Shown here one piece after another: positions 16,036 through 24,926 of a stretch of 64,000 nucleotides of DNA. Location: contig JAURWC010000020.1 in assembly GCA_030655135.1 (NCBI GenBank), forward strand, positions 62,001 through 126,000, read 5' to 3'. This stretch comes from Hyphomicrobiaceae bacterium. Lineage in GTDB: Bacteria > Pseudomonadota > Alphaproteobacteria > Rhizobiales > Hyphomicrobiaceae. Position 1 is the first letter of the stretch; every line of letters starts with the position of its first letter. The notes beneath the pieces were generated by a model. It was given only the letters and a program-made list of their open reading frames with translations, was not told where the DNA came from and did no database searches. The position numbers were made by a program, and so were the translations under genes.

Positions 16036-17094
16036 ATGCCGCTCGCCCGAGCCAACGAAGCCGCGTCTGGGACAGCCATCGGGATGGTCGACCTCGCCGC
16101 GTGGCGTCAGCGCGCGCTCTCGTTCGAGACGGAGGTGGCCAAGGCCGTTGTTGGGCAGTCGCGTGCAATCCGGCTGATTACAATCGCCATCTTCGCGCGC
16201 GGCCATGTGCTGCTGGAAGGCGATGTGGGAGTCGGCAAGACCACGCTGCTGCGGGCCAGCGCCCGGGCGCTCGGCGGCTCCTATGAGCGCATCGAGGGCA
16301 CCATCGACCTCATGCCGGGCGACCTGATTTATCATACCTACCTTGGCGACGAAGGGCGCCCACGCGTGGAACCTGGGCCGGTGTTGCGGGCTGGCGAAGA
16401 TCTCGCGATCTTCTTCTTCAACGAGATCAACCGCGCCCGGCCGCAGGTTCACTCGCTGTTGTTGCGGCTCATGGCCGAACGCAGCGTATCTGCGTTCAAC
16501 AAGGAATATCGTTTTCCAAACCTGCTGATGTTTGCAGATCGTAACCGTGTGGAACGGGAAGAAACATTCGAACTCCCAGCTGCTGCGCGCGACCGGTTCC
16601 TCATGGAGATCGCCATAGAGCAACCGTCGGAGTCCGAAGCCCGGCGATCGCTCGTTTTTGATCCGCGGTTTCACGATGCCGATAGCCTGCTCGACAGCAT
16701 TGCCAGTGGTGTGCTGGACCACCAGCAGCTCAACGGCGTTGCGCGCGCCATCCAGACCAAAATCGAGACGAGCGAAACGCTTGAGCGCTACGTCGTCGCG
16801 CTGTGGGATGCCATTCGCAATCCCGCATCAGCTGGCATCCAGATCGACAACGTCGATACATCGCGGCTGGTGATGGCGGGCGCCAGTCCGCGTGGTCTCA
16901 GCTACCTGATCCGTGCCGCGCGCGTTGCCGCCTGGCTCGATGGCCGCAACGCGGTGTTGCCCGAGGACGTTCGCGACGTCTTCTACGAAACCATGGGGCA
17001 TCGCATCTTCTTCGATCCCGTCTACGAGCTGCGCCGCGAGGTGATCGCACGCGAACTCATTGCCGCTCTGTTCAAGACGGTGCCGGCCCCATGA
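16036..17094 (+). CDS. mxaR: MoxR-family AAA ATPase
   Basis: 352 aa. Walker A GDVGVGKTTLLRA at about residues 60-72 and Walker B in FFFNEINRA at about 130-138; sensor motifs lie in the AAA lid (RLVMAGASPRGLSYLIRAARVAAWL). MoxR ATPases act with von Willebrand factor A proteins to insert metals or remodel targets; MxaR is the founding example and is needed, with MxaS, A, C, K and L, for calcium insertion into methanol dehydrogenase. The stop overlaps the mxaS start by 4 bases. A GAGG at 16028 is the likely ribosome site. Confidence 0.92.
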   Translation: MPLARANEAASGTAIGMVDLAAWRQRALSFETEVAKAVVGQSRAIRLITIAIFARGHVLLEGDVGVGKTTLLRASARALGGSYERIEGTIDLMPGDLIYHTYLGDEGRPRVEPGPVLRAGEDLAIFFFNEINRARPQVHSLLLRLMAERSVSAFNKEYRFPNLLMFADRNRVEREETFELPAAARDRFLMEIAIEQPSESEARRSLVFDPRFHDADSLLDSIASGVLDHQQLNGVARAIQTKIETSETLERYVVALWDAIRNPASAGIQIDNVDTSRLVMAGASPRGLSYLIRAARVAAWLDGRNAVLPEDVRDVFYETMGHRIFFDPVYELRREVIARELIAALFKTVPAP

Positions 17095-17948
17095 CCGCAA
17101 CCGCCGTCGATATCCCTTATCGACTGGCCTGGCGCACCCGGACGGCCCGCGTGGGTGCACATCGCAGCACGTTCGCGGGCACCGGCGGCATGTTTCGTGA
17201 TCTGACATCGCTGCTTGATGCCCGCGATCCACGGCGCATCGACTTGCGGCAAAGCCTGCGCGACCCGTTCGAAAACATCTACGTGCGCCGCTTCGAGCAA
17301 ACCAGTGCCATTGCCGTTTCGGTGCTGATGGATGTTTCCGCCTCGATGGCTTTCGATGGCCGGTCGCGGAAGTTCAAGCTCGCCTGCGAACTGGCGCAAA
17401 CGATCGCGTCTTCCGCACTCCGTACCGGCGACACATTCGCACTGATCGCTGCCGACACGGACGTGCGGACCGAATTGACCCTTATGGCTAGCCGAAGCCG
17501 CTCTGCTATCGCTCAGAAGATCGATGACATGCAGCGGTTCGTGCCCTCGCGCGCGGGCGCGGGCGGATTGATCGGCGCGGCCACGCTGATGACCGGGCGT
17601 CGCGGTCTCGTGTTTCTCGTCTCGGACTTCCTGATGCCGGACGATCGGATTCACGCGATCTTCGAGCGGCTCTCGCGGCACGACGTCATTCCGGTTGCGC
17701 TGCATGACAGCGCGGAAATCGAAGCGCTGCCCGATTGGGGTGTGATGGAACTGGCCGACCTCGAAACAGGCCGGCGCCGTCTCATTGTGTTGAGGCCGTC
17801 TTTCAAAGAGACCTGGCGCAGGAGGATTGAGGCGCGCCGGTCTGATTTCCGCGCGATCGCGCGCCGCTTCGGACGCGATCCGTTCGAAGTAACCGACCGG
17901 ATCGATTGGGAACGCCTTGCCGCACACCTGATGAGCGGGGCGCATTGA
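17091..17948 (+). CDS. mxaS: DUF58/vWA-like maturation protein MxaS
   Basis: 285 aa from ATG 17091, which overlaps the mxaR stop. It has the DUF58 signature RRIDLRQSLRDPFENIYVRRFEQ, followed by a von Willebrand A-like core whose metal site reads VLMDVSASMAFDG. No membrane segment is seen, so it is probably cytoplasmic and a client of MxaR. Required for active methanol dehydrogenase in known methylotrophs. Confidence 0.9.
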   Translation: MTATAVDIPYRLAWRTRTARVGAHRSTFAGTGGMFRDLTSLLDARDPRRIDLRQSLRDPFENIYVRRFEQTSAIAVSVLMDVSASMAFDGRSRKFKLACELAQTIASSALRTGDTFALIAADTDVRTELTLMASRSRSAIAQKIDDMQRFVPSRAGAGGLIGAATLMTGRRGLVFLVSDFLMPDDRIHAIFERLSRHDVIPVALHDSAEIEALPDWGVMELADLETGRRRLIVLRPSFKETWRRRIEARRSDFRAIARRFGRDPFEVTDRIDWERLAAHLMSGAH

Positions 17949-18853
17949 TGATGCGCTGCTGGCTTGCCCTGCTGTTTCTGCTGCCACTGGCCCACTTCGC
18001 AAGTGCAGCGGGCGAGCCGGCCGCGGTACATATGATCGAGCCGCGAGGCTTCGGCCACTTCGTCGGTGATTTGATAGAGCGCAACGCAGAGTTCGAGGTC
18101 AGCGACGGCGAGACGTTCGTGCCGGCCTCTCTGCCGCAACCCGGGCAGCTGGCCTATTGGCTCGAACTGCGATCGGCCGAAATCGGTCAGCGGTCGCGCG
18201 CGGGCCGGCGTACCATTACGTTGCAGCTGACCTATCAACTTTTCTACGTTCCGATCGATACCCGCAAAGTGCGAATTCCGCCGACGAACATCGCGTTGAA
18301 GGGGCCACAGGGAACGCGCGTCGCGACGATACCTGCGTTCACGTTTCTCATCTCCCCCATCCGCGAGATCTATCCGGAGAAAAGTGGAGAGACGACCGCC
18401 ACCTTCCTCAAGGACGACGCGCGCGCCGAGTACATCCGCACCGCATCGGTTCGCAGGGCCGCGGCCGGCTCAGCGTTGACTGCCGCGTTGGCAATCGGAC
18501 TGTTGGCTTTCCATCTGGCGTGGTGGCCTTTTCACAAACGCGCCGGACGGCCGTTCACCGAAGCGCAACGCGTCGTGACGGATCATCGCGAATGCTACCC
18601 AGCCCTGCTGTTGGCATTGCACCGCGCCTTCGATCGATCGCAGGGGCACCGGTTGCTTGCAGCCGACGTGGAAGGCTTTCTCGACGTGCGCCAGGAGCAC
18701 GCAGCGGCCCGCGACGCGATTGAGAGGTTCTTCAAGGCCTCCCAGACGTACTTCTTTGCAGGCGATGCGGTCGCAGCCGAGGCGGCAATGCCCCGTTCCA
18801 GCCTTGAACAGCTCGCGGCGCGCCTTGCGAAAAACGAGAGGGCGGCACGATGA
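17948..18853 (+). CDS. mxaA: Methanol oxidation protein MxaA
   Basis: 301 aa from ATG 17948 (overlaps the mxaS TGA by one base). A signal peptide (CWLALLFLLPLAHFASA), a periplasmic domain of about 150 residues, one TM segment (SALTAALAIGLLAFHLAWWPF, about 178-200) and a cytoplasmic helical tail. MxaA belongs to the set needed for calcium insertion in the dehydrogenase. The topology suggests it bridges the cytoplasmic MxaR/S ATPase side and the periplasmic enzyme, which is inference. Confidence 0.88.
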   Translation: MMRCWLALLFLLPLAHFASAAGEPAAVHMIEPRGFGHFVGDLIERNAEFEVSDGETFVPASLPQPGQLAYWLELRSAEIGQRSRAGRRTITLQLTYQLFYVPIDTRKVRIPPTNIALKGPQGTRVATIPAFTFLISPIREIYPEKSGETTATFLKDDARAEYIRTASVRRAAAGSALTAALAIGLLAFHLAWWPFHKRAGRPFTEAQRVVTDHRECYPALLLALHRAFDRSQGHRLLAADVEGFLDVRQEHAAARDAIERFFKASQTYFFAGDAVAAEAAMPRSSLEQLAARLAKNERAAR

Positions 18854-19851
18854 CTGCGCTTGCCCTGTCGCATCCCGCCGTGGCGTTGCTGCTGCCGTTG
18901 GCGCTGCTGCCGTTGCTGCGCACCAGTGCCACGCCGCAGGCATACCCATCGTTGGAGCCGCTCGGCGGCGATCCGCTCTCGGCCGTGTTCAGCTGGCTCT
19001 TGCGGCTTGCCGGGACAGTCGCAATCGCCGCGCTCATTCTTGGAATTGGCGGCCTGCACTTGAAGGGGCAGACGATCACGAAGACGGGCGAAGGGGCGCA
19101 CATCGTGCTGCTGATTGATCGCTCCTCGTCGATGGACAACAACTTTGCCGGGCGCGCGCCTGCAGGCGGCGAGGAGAGCAAGTCGGCGGCTGCCCGCCGG
19201 CTGATCAAGGATTTCATCCTGGCTCGCGAGCACGATCTGGTGGGCGTCGCGGCATTCTCGACATCGCCGATGCACGTGTTGCCCTTGACCGATCATAAGC
19301 CCGCGCTGCTGGCGGCCGTCGATGCGATGGACCGGCCGGGGCTCGCCTTCACGAACGTCGGCCGTGGCCTGGCGCTCTCGCTGGACATTCACGAGCGCGA
19401 CACATCAGCTGCAGCTCGCGCGATCCTTCTTGTCTCGGACGGCGCCGCCGTTATCGATCGCAAGGTGCAGGAAACGCTGCGTGCCGCATTCGCCAAGCGC
19501 AAGATGAACCTGTACTGGCTTTTCTTGCGTACGGCCGGCACGCGCGGCATTTCCGAGGCTCCACCGGAAGGCGAGCCCGACACACCGCAGGCGTTTCCCG
19601 AGCGCCACCTCGATCTCTTCTTCAAGACGCTCGGCACCAACTATAAGGCCTTCGAAGCGGAAAACTCAGCAGCGGTCGCGGAGGCGATCGCGGAGATTTC
19701 CAAGCTCGAACGCAATCCCATCACCTACGTCGAGAACACGCCGCGCAGCGATTTGACGGGCTATGCCTATGGCCTCGCGCTGCTGTGCATGCTGTTGCTG
19801 GCTCTGGCCAAGGCGGCCGAAGTGCGTATCCCGCGGGGCAGCCCCGCATGA
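18850..19851 (+). CDS. mxaC: Membrane vWA protein MxaC
   Basis: 333 aa. An N-terminal hydrophobic pair of segments (ALLLPLALLPLL and VAIAALILGIGGL), a von Willebrand A domain with MIDAS motif LLIDRSSSM at about residue 91 and VSDGAAVI later, and a C-terminal TM (GLALLCMLLLALAKAAEV). The layout is that of BatA-like membrane vWA proteins. Overlaps mxaA and mxaK by 4 bases on each side, so the block is translationally coupled. Confidence 0.9.
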   Translation: MTALALSHPAVALLLPLALLPLLRTSATPQAYPSLEPLGGDPLSAVFSWLLRLAGTVAIAALILGIGGLHLKGQTITKTGEGAHIVLLIDRSSSMDNNFAGRAPAGGEESKSAAARRLIKDFILAREHDLVGVAAFSTSPMHVLPLTDHKPALLAAVDAMDRPGLAFTNVGRGLALSLDIHERDTSAAARAILLVSDGAAVIDRKVQETLRAAFAKRKMNLYWLFLRTAGTRGISEAPPEGEPDTPQAFPERHLDLFFKTLGTNYKAFEAENSAAVAEAIAEISKLERNPITYVENTPRSDLTGYAYGLALLCMLLLALAKAAEVRIPRGSPA

Positions 19852-20465
19852 ACATGCACATCAAGCCCGTCGTATTGCCGGCGGCGAACGTCTGGCTCGG
19901 CCTTAAGCGCCGGCTGCGCGCTGCGCGCGGATCGCTGATCGTGGCGCTGCTGCTCGGCAGTCTCGCGATGCTGGCATACAGCCTGTGGCAGCTTTACGAG
20001 CTTAATTGGCAGAATGCCCAGATCACAGCGCTGGCATCCGGCGAAGACGCGGGCGCCAACGCGAGCGCGGGCGAAGTGCAGCTGGCGCGGGCGGCTTTCC
20101 TGGCAGCGCGCAATCGCTTCGATGATGCCCAAGCCGTCGTTGACGCGGCCAAACTCACGGCCAAGCCGCATACGCTTTCGCGCATGCTGTACAATCAGGC
20201 CAACACCAATGTACGCCGTGCGTTCGCTGCTATCGAAGCGGGCAAGGCGGATGCAGCCATCCCCCTCACCAAGCTGGCGAAGGATGCGTACCGGGAAGCC
20301 CTGCGCCTCGACCCGCAAGCGTGGAATGCAAAATACAACTACGATGTCGCCTCGCGCCTGATGCGCGACTTCCCGGGCCACGAACAGGATGGTGAAGAGG
20401 TTCCGCCGGAATCGGAGGTCAAGCTCTGGACCGATCTGCCGGGCGTGCCCCAGGGGGCGCCATGA
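19848..20465 (+). CDS. mxaK: Methanol oxidation protein MxaK
   Basis: 205 aa from ATG 19848, overlapping the mxaC stop. One TM near the N-terminus (LIVALLLGSLAMLAYSLWQLY), then a periplasmic helical region that looks like tetratricopeptide repeats (LARAAFLAARNRFDDAQAVVDAA, LAKDAYREALRLDPQAWNAKYNYDVA). The position between mxaC and mxaL gives the name; the sequence fits the family. Confidence 0.87.
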   Translation: MNMHIKPVVLPAANVWLGLKRRLRAARGSLIVALLLGSLAMLAYSLWQLYELNWQNAQITALASGEDAGANASAGEVQLARAAFLAARNRFDDAQAVVDAAKLTAKPHTLSRMLYNQANTNVRRAFAAIEAGKADAAIPLTKLAKDAYREALRLDPQAWNAKYNYDVASRLMRDFPGHEQDGEEVPPESEVKLWTDLPGVPQGAP

Positions 20466-21451
20466 CGCCCTGGCAGCTGCGAGACTGGCGGTCGATGGCG
20501 CTGGCATCAGCACTGGTGTTGACGGCATTGGCCCTCGTGGTGCCGCGCGTCACCGTGCAGCGCACCGTCTACAATGTCATGGCCTTCGTCGACATCACCG
20601 GCAGCATGAAGGTGCGCGATATGGGCTCCGCGGAGGCGCCGGTGGAACGTCTGGAGGCTGCGAAAGCCGTGCTGCAGAGACTGGTGGGCGATCTGCCCTG
20701 CAAGTCGCGCCTGGGCCTGGGCCTGTTTACGGAGCGCCGCGGCTTCGTCCTCTTCAACCCGATCGAGGTCTGCGAAAACTTCGCTCCGATCGAGCAGTCC
20801 ATCGCCAACATCGACTGGCGCATGGGCTGGGAGGGCGACAGCATGGTCGCCAAGGGATTGCACCACGCCATCGCCGAGACTGCGCTGGTTGATGCGGACA
20901 TCATCTTTCTGACGGAGGGGCAGGAAGCCCCGCCGCTGCCGCCGGGCGGCGCTTTACCGGAGTTCGACGGCGAACGCGGCAAGGTCAAGGGCCTCATCGC
21001 CGGCGTCGGCGGCCAGGCGAAAGTGCCTATTCCACGCTTCGATGGCGAGGGGCACGAGACCGGCGCCTACGCCGAGCAGGATGTCGTGCAGGAGAACAGA
21101 ACCGGCGCGCCACCGCCCGATGCCGAACAGCGTCCCGGATATCACCCCAAGTGGGCGCCGTTTGGCAGCGATCCGCCGACCGGCGACGAGCATCTGTCAT
21201 CGGTGCGAACGGCGCACCTGTCGGCACTGGCCGCGCAAACCGGTCTGGCCTATGCCGGCCTGCAAGAAGAGCCCGACCTGCTCGGCGCAGTGATGCGCGC
21301 GGCCCATCCGCATCAAACATCCGTCGCTGTCGACGTGCGGCCGTATCCCGCGTCACTCGCCTTGCTGGCGCTGCTCGGTGTCTATGCCGCGCCGCTTGCC
21401 GCGCGCGCCCTCGCAAAGATTTCGCATCACAAAACAGGACAACGCTCATGA
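20462..21451 (+). CDS. mxaL: Membrane vWA protein MxaL
   Basis: 329 aa. TM segments at both ends (MALASALVLTALALVV and SLALLALLGVYAAPLAARAL) around a von Willebrand A domain with an altered MIDAS, FVDITGSMKV. Together with MxaC it makes a BatA/BatB-like pair driven by MxaR. Overlaps mxaK and mxaD by 4 bases. Confidence 0.9.
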   Translation: MTPWQLRDWRSMALASALVLTALALVVPRVTVQRTVYNVMAFVDITGSMKVRDMGSAEAPVERLEAAKAVLQRLVGDLPCKSRLGLGLFTERRGFVLFNPIEVCENFAPIEQSIANIDWRMGWEGDSMVAKGLHHAIAETALVDADIIFLTEGQEAPPLPPGGALPEFDGERGKVKGLIAGVGGQAKVPIPRFDGEGHETGAYAEQDVVQENRTGAPPPDAEQRPGYHPKWAPFGSDPPTGDEHLSSVRTAHLSALAAQTGLAYAGLQEEPDLLGAVMRAAHPHQTSVAVDVRPYPASLALLALLGVYAAPLAARALAKISHHKTGQRS

Positions 21452-21987
21452 CGCTGACGAAACAGGCTCTGTTGCTTCTTGCCGGACTGATGTTCGGCGC
21501 CGGAATGGCGGCCGCGCACGGCCCGACCCCACAAAAGGGCGAAGAAAAGATCATCATCGCCGCGCCGCCGGACAAGGTCTGGGCCGTGATCAAGGAGTTC
21601 GGCAGTTTCGCGGAGTGGAACCCCGCGGTCACCAAATGCGTGGCCGAAGGCGGCAATGCCGCCGGCGCGACGCGTGTCATCACGCTGAAGAACGGTGGCG
21701 AACTGACGGAAGGCCTCGACGAATACGACGACAAGGCCAAGATGTACGCCTACCGGCTCTCCAAGGAGAACATCGAGGTGTTCCCGGTGAGCTTCTACTC
21801 CGCGACCATCACCGTGAAGCCTGCCGGAGACGGCAGCGAGGTCGAATGGGTGGGGCGCTTCTATCGCGCCGACACCAACAACGAGCCGCCCGAGAATTTC
21901 AACGACGCAGCGGCCGTGAAGGCGATGCAGGACTTCATGAAGGCCGGTCTCGAAGGTCTCAAGGCGAAGGCCGAAGGCAAGTCCTGA
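21448..21987 (+). CDS. mxaD: SRPBCC-fold periplasmic protein MxaD
   Basis: 179 aa from ATG 21448. Signal peptide (LLLLAGLMFGAGMAAA) and one SRPBCC/Bet v 1-like domain (IIIAAPPDKVWAVIKEFGSFAEWNPAV ... ATITVKPAGDGSEVEWVGRFY). MxaD has been described as speeding electron transfer between methanol dehydrogenase and cytochrome cL. Overlaps mxaL by 4 bases and the next gene by one. Confidence 0.92.
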   Translation: MTLTKQALLLLAGLMFGAGMAAAHGPTPQKGEEKIIIAAPPDKVWAVIKEFGSFAEWNPAVTKCVAEGGNAAGATRVITLKNGGELTEGLDEYDDKAKMYAYRLSKENIEVFPVSFYSATITVKPAGDGSEVEWVGRFYRADTNNEPPENFNDAAAVKAMQDFMKAGLEGLKAKAEGKS

Positions 21988-22958
21988 TGCGCACGCTGGC
22001 CGGCTTTATCTTTGCAGCGGTCTGCCTGTCGCTTGGCGGCGGTGCAGCACCGCTGCAGGCCGGCACCGTTCTCGTGCTCAGCCAGACAGCCGCGCAACTG
22101 GTGGCCATCGACCCGGAGACCGACACGATCCGCGGCGTGCTGCAGCTCGACACGTCGCCGGCCAACCTCGCGGTTTCGCCGGACGGCCAAAGGGCGTTCG
22201 TTGCGCACGCCGACATCGGCCGCATCAGTATCATCGACCTGCCGAGTTGGACCGTTGCCGTTGCGATCCCGGCACCGGGCTCTCCATTCGGATTGGCCGT
22301 CTCCCAGTCCGGCAAGCTCTACGCCGGCGACTGGAACAGCGACCAGGTTCACGAGATCGATACCGCGACCGGCAGGGTTCTAAGGTCGGCGGTCATCGGC
22401 AAGGCACCGGCGCACCTGGCACTGACACCCGACGGGCAGCTGCTGATTGCGGTGGCGCGCGAGACCAATGCGGTCTCCATCATCGATCCGGCAAGTTTTA
22501 CCGTGAAAACGACGCTGGCCGTCGAGCGAGCGCCCTTTGCCATCGCCCTCAATCCGCGGGGCGGCAGTGCCGTGGTGGCGAACGCGCAGGCCGGCAGCGC
22601 GTCGACGATCGATCTCGGAAAGCTTACGGTTACAGCCAGTGTGCCTGTCGGCGCCATGCCGTATGGCGTCGCCTATTCGGGTGACGGTGCAACGGTACTG
22701 ATCACCAACCAGCAGAGTGGCACGGTTTCGATCTTGGGGCGGCCCATGGGATCTCCCGCGGGCCGCGCTGCCATCAAGGTCGGAAGCTACCCGGAAGGCA
22801 TTGCGCTCAACTCGGACAGCACGCGCGCCTATGTCGCCAATTGGTTTTCCGACGATGTCTCGATCATCGACCTGACCAGCGGAAAAGAAGCGGCGCGCCT
22901 AAAAGTACCCGGCGGCCCGCGCGGCGTCGCGTTTACGACAGGGAGCTTTGGACGCTGA
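21987..22958 (+). CDS. Exported YVTN beta-propeller protein, mxaE position
   Basis: 323 aa from ATG 21987, overlapping the mxaD TGA by one base. A signal peptide (TLAGFIFAAVCLSLGGGAAPLQA) precedes repeats such as TVLVLSQTAAQLVAIDPETD, AFVAHADIGRISIIDLP, LIAVARETNAVSIIDPASF and AYVANWFSDDVSIIDLTSG. Same length and fold as the propeller at 4271-5242. In Methylobacterium mxaE and mxaH follow mxaD; the position fits mxaE, but I cannot confirm the sequence match. Part of the mxa operon by overlap. Confidence 0.82.
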   Translation: MRTLAGFIFAAVCLSLGGGAAPLQAGTVLVLSQTAAQLVAIDPETDTIRGVLQLDTSPANLAVSPDGQRAFVAHADIGRISIIDLPSWTVAVAIPAPGSPFGLAVSQSGKLYAGDWNSDQVHEIDTATGRVLRSAVIGKAPAHLALTPDGQLLIAVARETNAVSIIDPASFTVKTTLAVERAPFAIALNPRGGSAVVANAQAGSASTIDLGKLTVTASVPVGAMPYGVAYSGDGATVLITNQQSGTVSILGRPMGSPAGRAAIKVGSYPEGIALNSDSTRAYVANWFSDDVSIIDLTSGKEAARLKVPGGPRGVAFTTGSFGR

Positions 22959-23953
22959 TGCTGATGCGGCACATGTTTTGCGCGCTCCTGATGCTTCCGG
23001 CAGCAACGCCTGCCACGGCCAGCCAGGAAGAGGTCTGCCGCGCCGAGAGCATCATTGCCGAACTGGACCGCAAGGATCCCAAGACGGTTGCACGCATTCT
23101 GCGCGAAGCCGGTGAAGTCGAGAATTCGCAGGCGATGCTCTGGCGGATCGAGCGCGGCGGTACGCCTGCGTCATACCTGTTCGGCACAATTCATGTCGGC
23201 GACCGGTCGCTCAGCGAACTCAGCCCGAAAACGCTTGTCGCCCTGCGCGCCTCCTCGACCGTTGCGCTCGAAGCCGAGCAGGTCTCGGCCAAGCAGATGC
23301 CGTACATCATGGCGCAAGCGGGCAAGCTGATGAGCGCGCGCGACAAGCCGCTCCAGCACAAGCTGGACGCCGACGAACTGAGCGTCGTGGAGCGCAGCCT
23401 TGTCGCTTCGGGCTATCCTAGCGACCTTGCCCTTGGCATCCGCCCATGGGTGGCGATCCTGTTTCTGACCGGCTCGAACTGCCAAGGACCTGAGCGGCCT
23501 GGCACCAAGCCGTTGGATCTGATCATTTCGGACGAGGCCCGGCGGGCGGGGCAAAAGCTGATCGGCCTCGAGACAATGCTGGAGCAGTTTCAGTCGCTGT
23601 CGGAGATCGACGATGAGGTTCAACTCAGCTGGCTGCGGGCGAGCATCGCAACGCACGATCGCATCGACGACATCACCCACACGATGGCGGAGCTGTATCG
23701 CTTTCGACGCATCAACGCGGTATGGGAACTGACGCGCGAACTGGCCACAACGGCAAAGCTGACCGATGCCGATCTGTCCGCCATCCAAGCCGGGCTCGTC
23801 GCCAAACGCAACGTTCGATTGGCCGATCGCAGCGTTCCGCTATTAGAGGCAGGCGGCGCGTTCGTCGCGGTCGGCGCGTTGCATCTTTCAGGCCGGGACG
23901 GCTTGGTCGCGGCGTTTCGCAGCCGTGGCTACACACTGCACCCCATCGAGTAG
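22958..23953 (+). CDS. TraB/GumN-family exported protein
   Basis: 331 aa from ATG 22958 (one-base overlap with the propeller gene; ATGs at 22964 and 22973 are also possible). After a signal peptide it has the family opening LWRIERGGTPASYLFGTIHVGDRS with the GTIHVGD motif, a second motif AIQAGLVAKRNVRLADR, and the closing GAFVAVGALHLSGRDGLV (GALHLxG). The two His of these motifs and nearby Glu are thought to form a metalloprotease-like site. Unusual to find directly behind mxaD; it may process or check a periplasmic component of the methanol system. Confidence 0.87.
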   Translation: MLMRHMFCALLMLPAATPATASQEEVCRAESIIAELDRKDPKTVARILREAGEVENSQAMLWRIERGGTPASYLFGTIHVGDRSLSELSPKTLVALRASSTVALEAEQVSAKQMPYIMAQAGKLMSARDKPLQHKLDADELSVVERSLVASGYPSDLALGIRPWVAILFLTGSNCQGPERPGTKPLDLIISDEARRAGQKLIGLETMLEQFQSLSEIDDEVQLSWLRASIATHDRIDDITHTMAELYRFRRINAVWELTRELATTAKLTDADLSAIQAGLVAKRNVRLADRSVPLLEAGGAFVAVGALHLSGRDGLVAAFRSRGYTLHPIE

Positions 23954-23961
23954 GACTCCGG

Positions 23962-24291
23962 ATGCGCCACCATAGATGCCGAACTGCCGCTTTCTTATTC
24001 GTCCTGGCGGCTACACTGACGCCGGCGGCAGCCGCGCAGTACTGTGGCGAGCGCCTGGAAGGCGGCGCTGTGCTGCGGCCGACCGAAGCCGAAGCGCGAA
24101 AGGATGCGGAGAACTGGTGGGCGTCGCGTGCCGGCTCGCTCGGCAAGGGCTTCCAGGATTGGAACATCGCCAAGGACAAGTCGATCGACTGCAGCGAAAA
24201 GTCTGACGGCACTTTCCGTTGCTCCGCCGCGGCAAAGCCCTGCCTGCCCGAGGGGACGTTGCCGAGCGACGTGCCGAAGCTTGAGATGTAA
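23962..24291 (+). CDS. Small exported Cys-rich protein, unknown
   Basis: 109 aa. Signal peptide (TAAFLFVLAATLTPAAA), then a mature part with five Cys (YCGERLEGGAV, IDCSEKSDGTFRCSAAAKPCLPEG) that could form disulfides in the periplasm. It starts 9 bases after the TraB/GumN gene and is part of the same run. I do not recognise the family. Confidence 0.75.
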   Translation: MRHHRCRTAAFLFVLAATLTPAAAAQYCGERLEGGAVLRPTEAEARKDAENWWASRAGSLGKGFQDWNIAKDKSIDCSEKSDGTFRCSAAAKPCLPEGTLPSDVPKLEM

Positions 24292-24308
24292 CAACGGCGA
24301 TTACCACG

Positions 24309-24737
24309 ATGATATCACCAGCAAGGCCGCTCTGCGTGGCTCTCACCTTCGTCATGCTGATTAGCGCCAATCTTGCGCTTGCTGACACCGGCGCGCCGCT
24401 TCCGGTTCGCAAGGCCGGGCTCTGGAAGATCACGAGCATTTCGGCGACGCACGGCATGCAGTCTATCGATGCGTGCATCGGACCGGAGGACAGCATCGCA
24501 GCGACGACCAGCCCCGGTGAATGCACCGCCCCCGAAGTCCAGATCGCCGGCGACCAGACCATCGTCAACGTCGTCTGCACGTCAGCGGAGGGGCGTGAGA
24601 AAACGAGTACGCTATTTACGGGCGACTTCTCGACCTGGTATCGCGGCATCGTCAAAATGAGCTTCGACCCGCCAGCTGCCGGCCGCGCCAATCTCGGTAT
24701 CACGCTTGATGCCAAGTACGTTGGGTCTTGCCGTTAG
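24309..24737 (+). CDS. DUF3617-like exported protein
   Basis: 142 aa. Signal peptide (VALTFVMLISANLALA) followed by the DUF3617 pattern: GLWKITS, spaced Cys, TGDFSTWYRGIVKMSFDPP, and a final GSC. It is the last plus-strand gene of the extended mxa run. Function unknown. Confidence 0.75.
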   Translation: MISPARPLCVALTFVMLISANLALADTGAPLPVRKAGLWKITSISATHGMQSIDACIGPEDSIAATTSPGECTAPEVQIAGDQTIVNVVCTSAEGREKTSTLFTGDFSTWYRGIVKMSFDPPAAGRANLGITLDAKYVGSCR

Positions 24738-24862
24738 ACGCAACTCGCGGGCGAGTTTCCCGTCCGGTCTTGCCTTTCCTGCCATTGCCATCCGGCCCCA
24801 CTGCTGGCTGCATGGAAGCCGGAAGAGGACGTCTCCGATTATCGTGGCGGCGGGGCAAGCAA

Positions 24863-24900
24863 CTCGACGTCTGGCCGCTTACAGCTCTCCAGACGTCGAG
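24863..24900. terminator. Perfect 12-bp inverted repeat between convergent genes
   Basis: CTCGACGTCTGG and CCAGACGTCGAG with 14 bases between. It stands between the plus-strand DUF3617 gene and the minus-strand gene ending at 24927, so a bidirectional stop is likely, although no T-run follows on either strand. Confidence 0.5.
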
Positions 24901-24926
24901 CGTCGTGCCGCTTCGATGCGAGGTTT

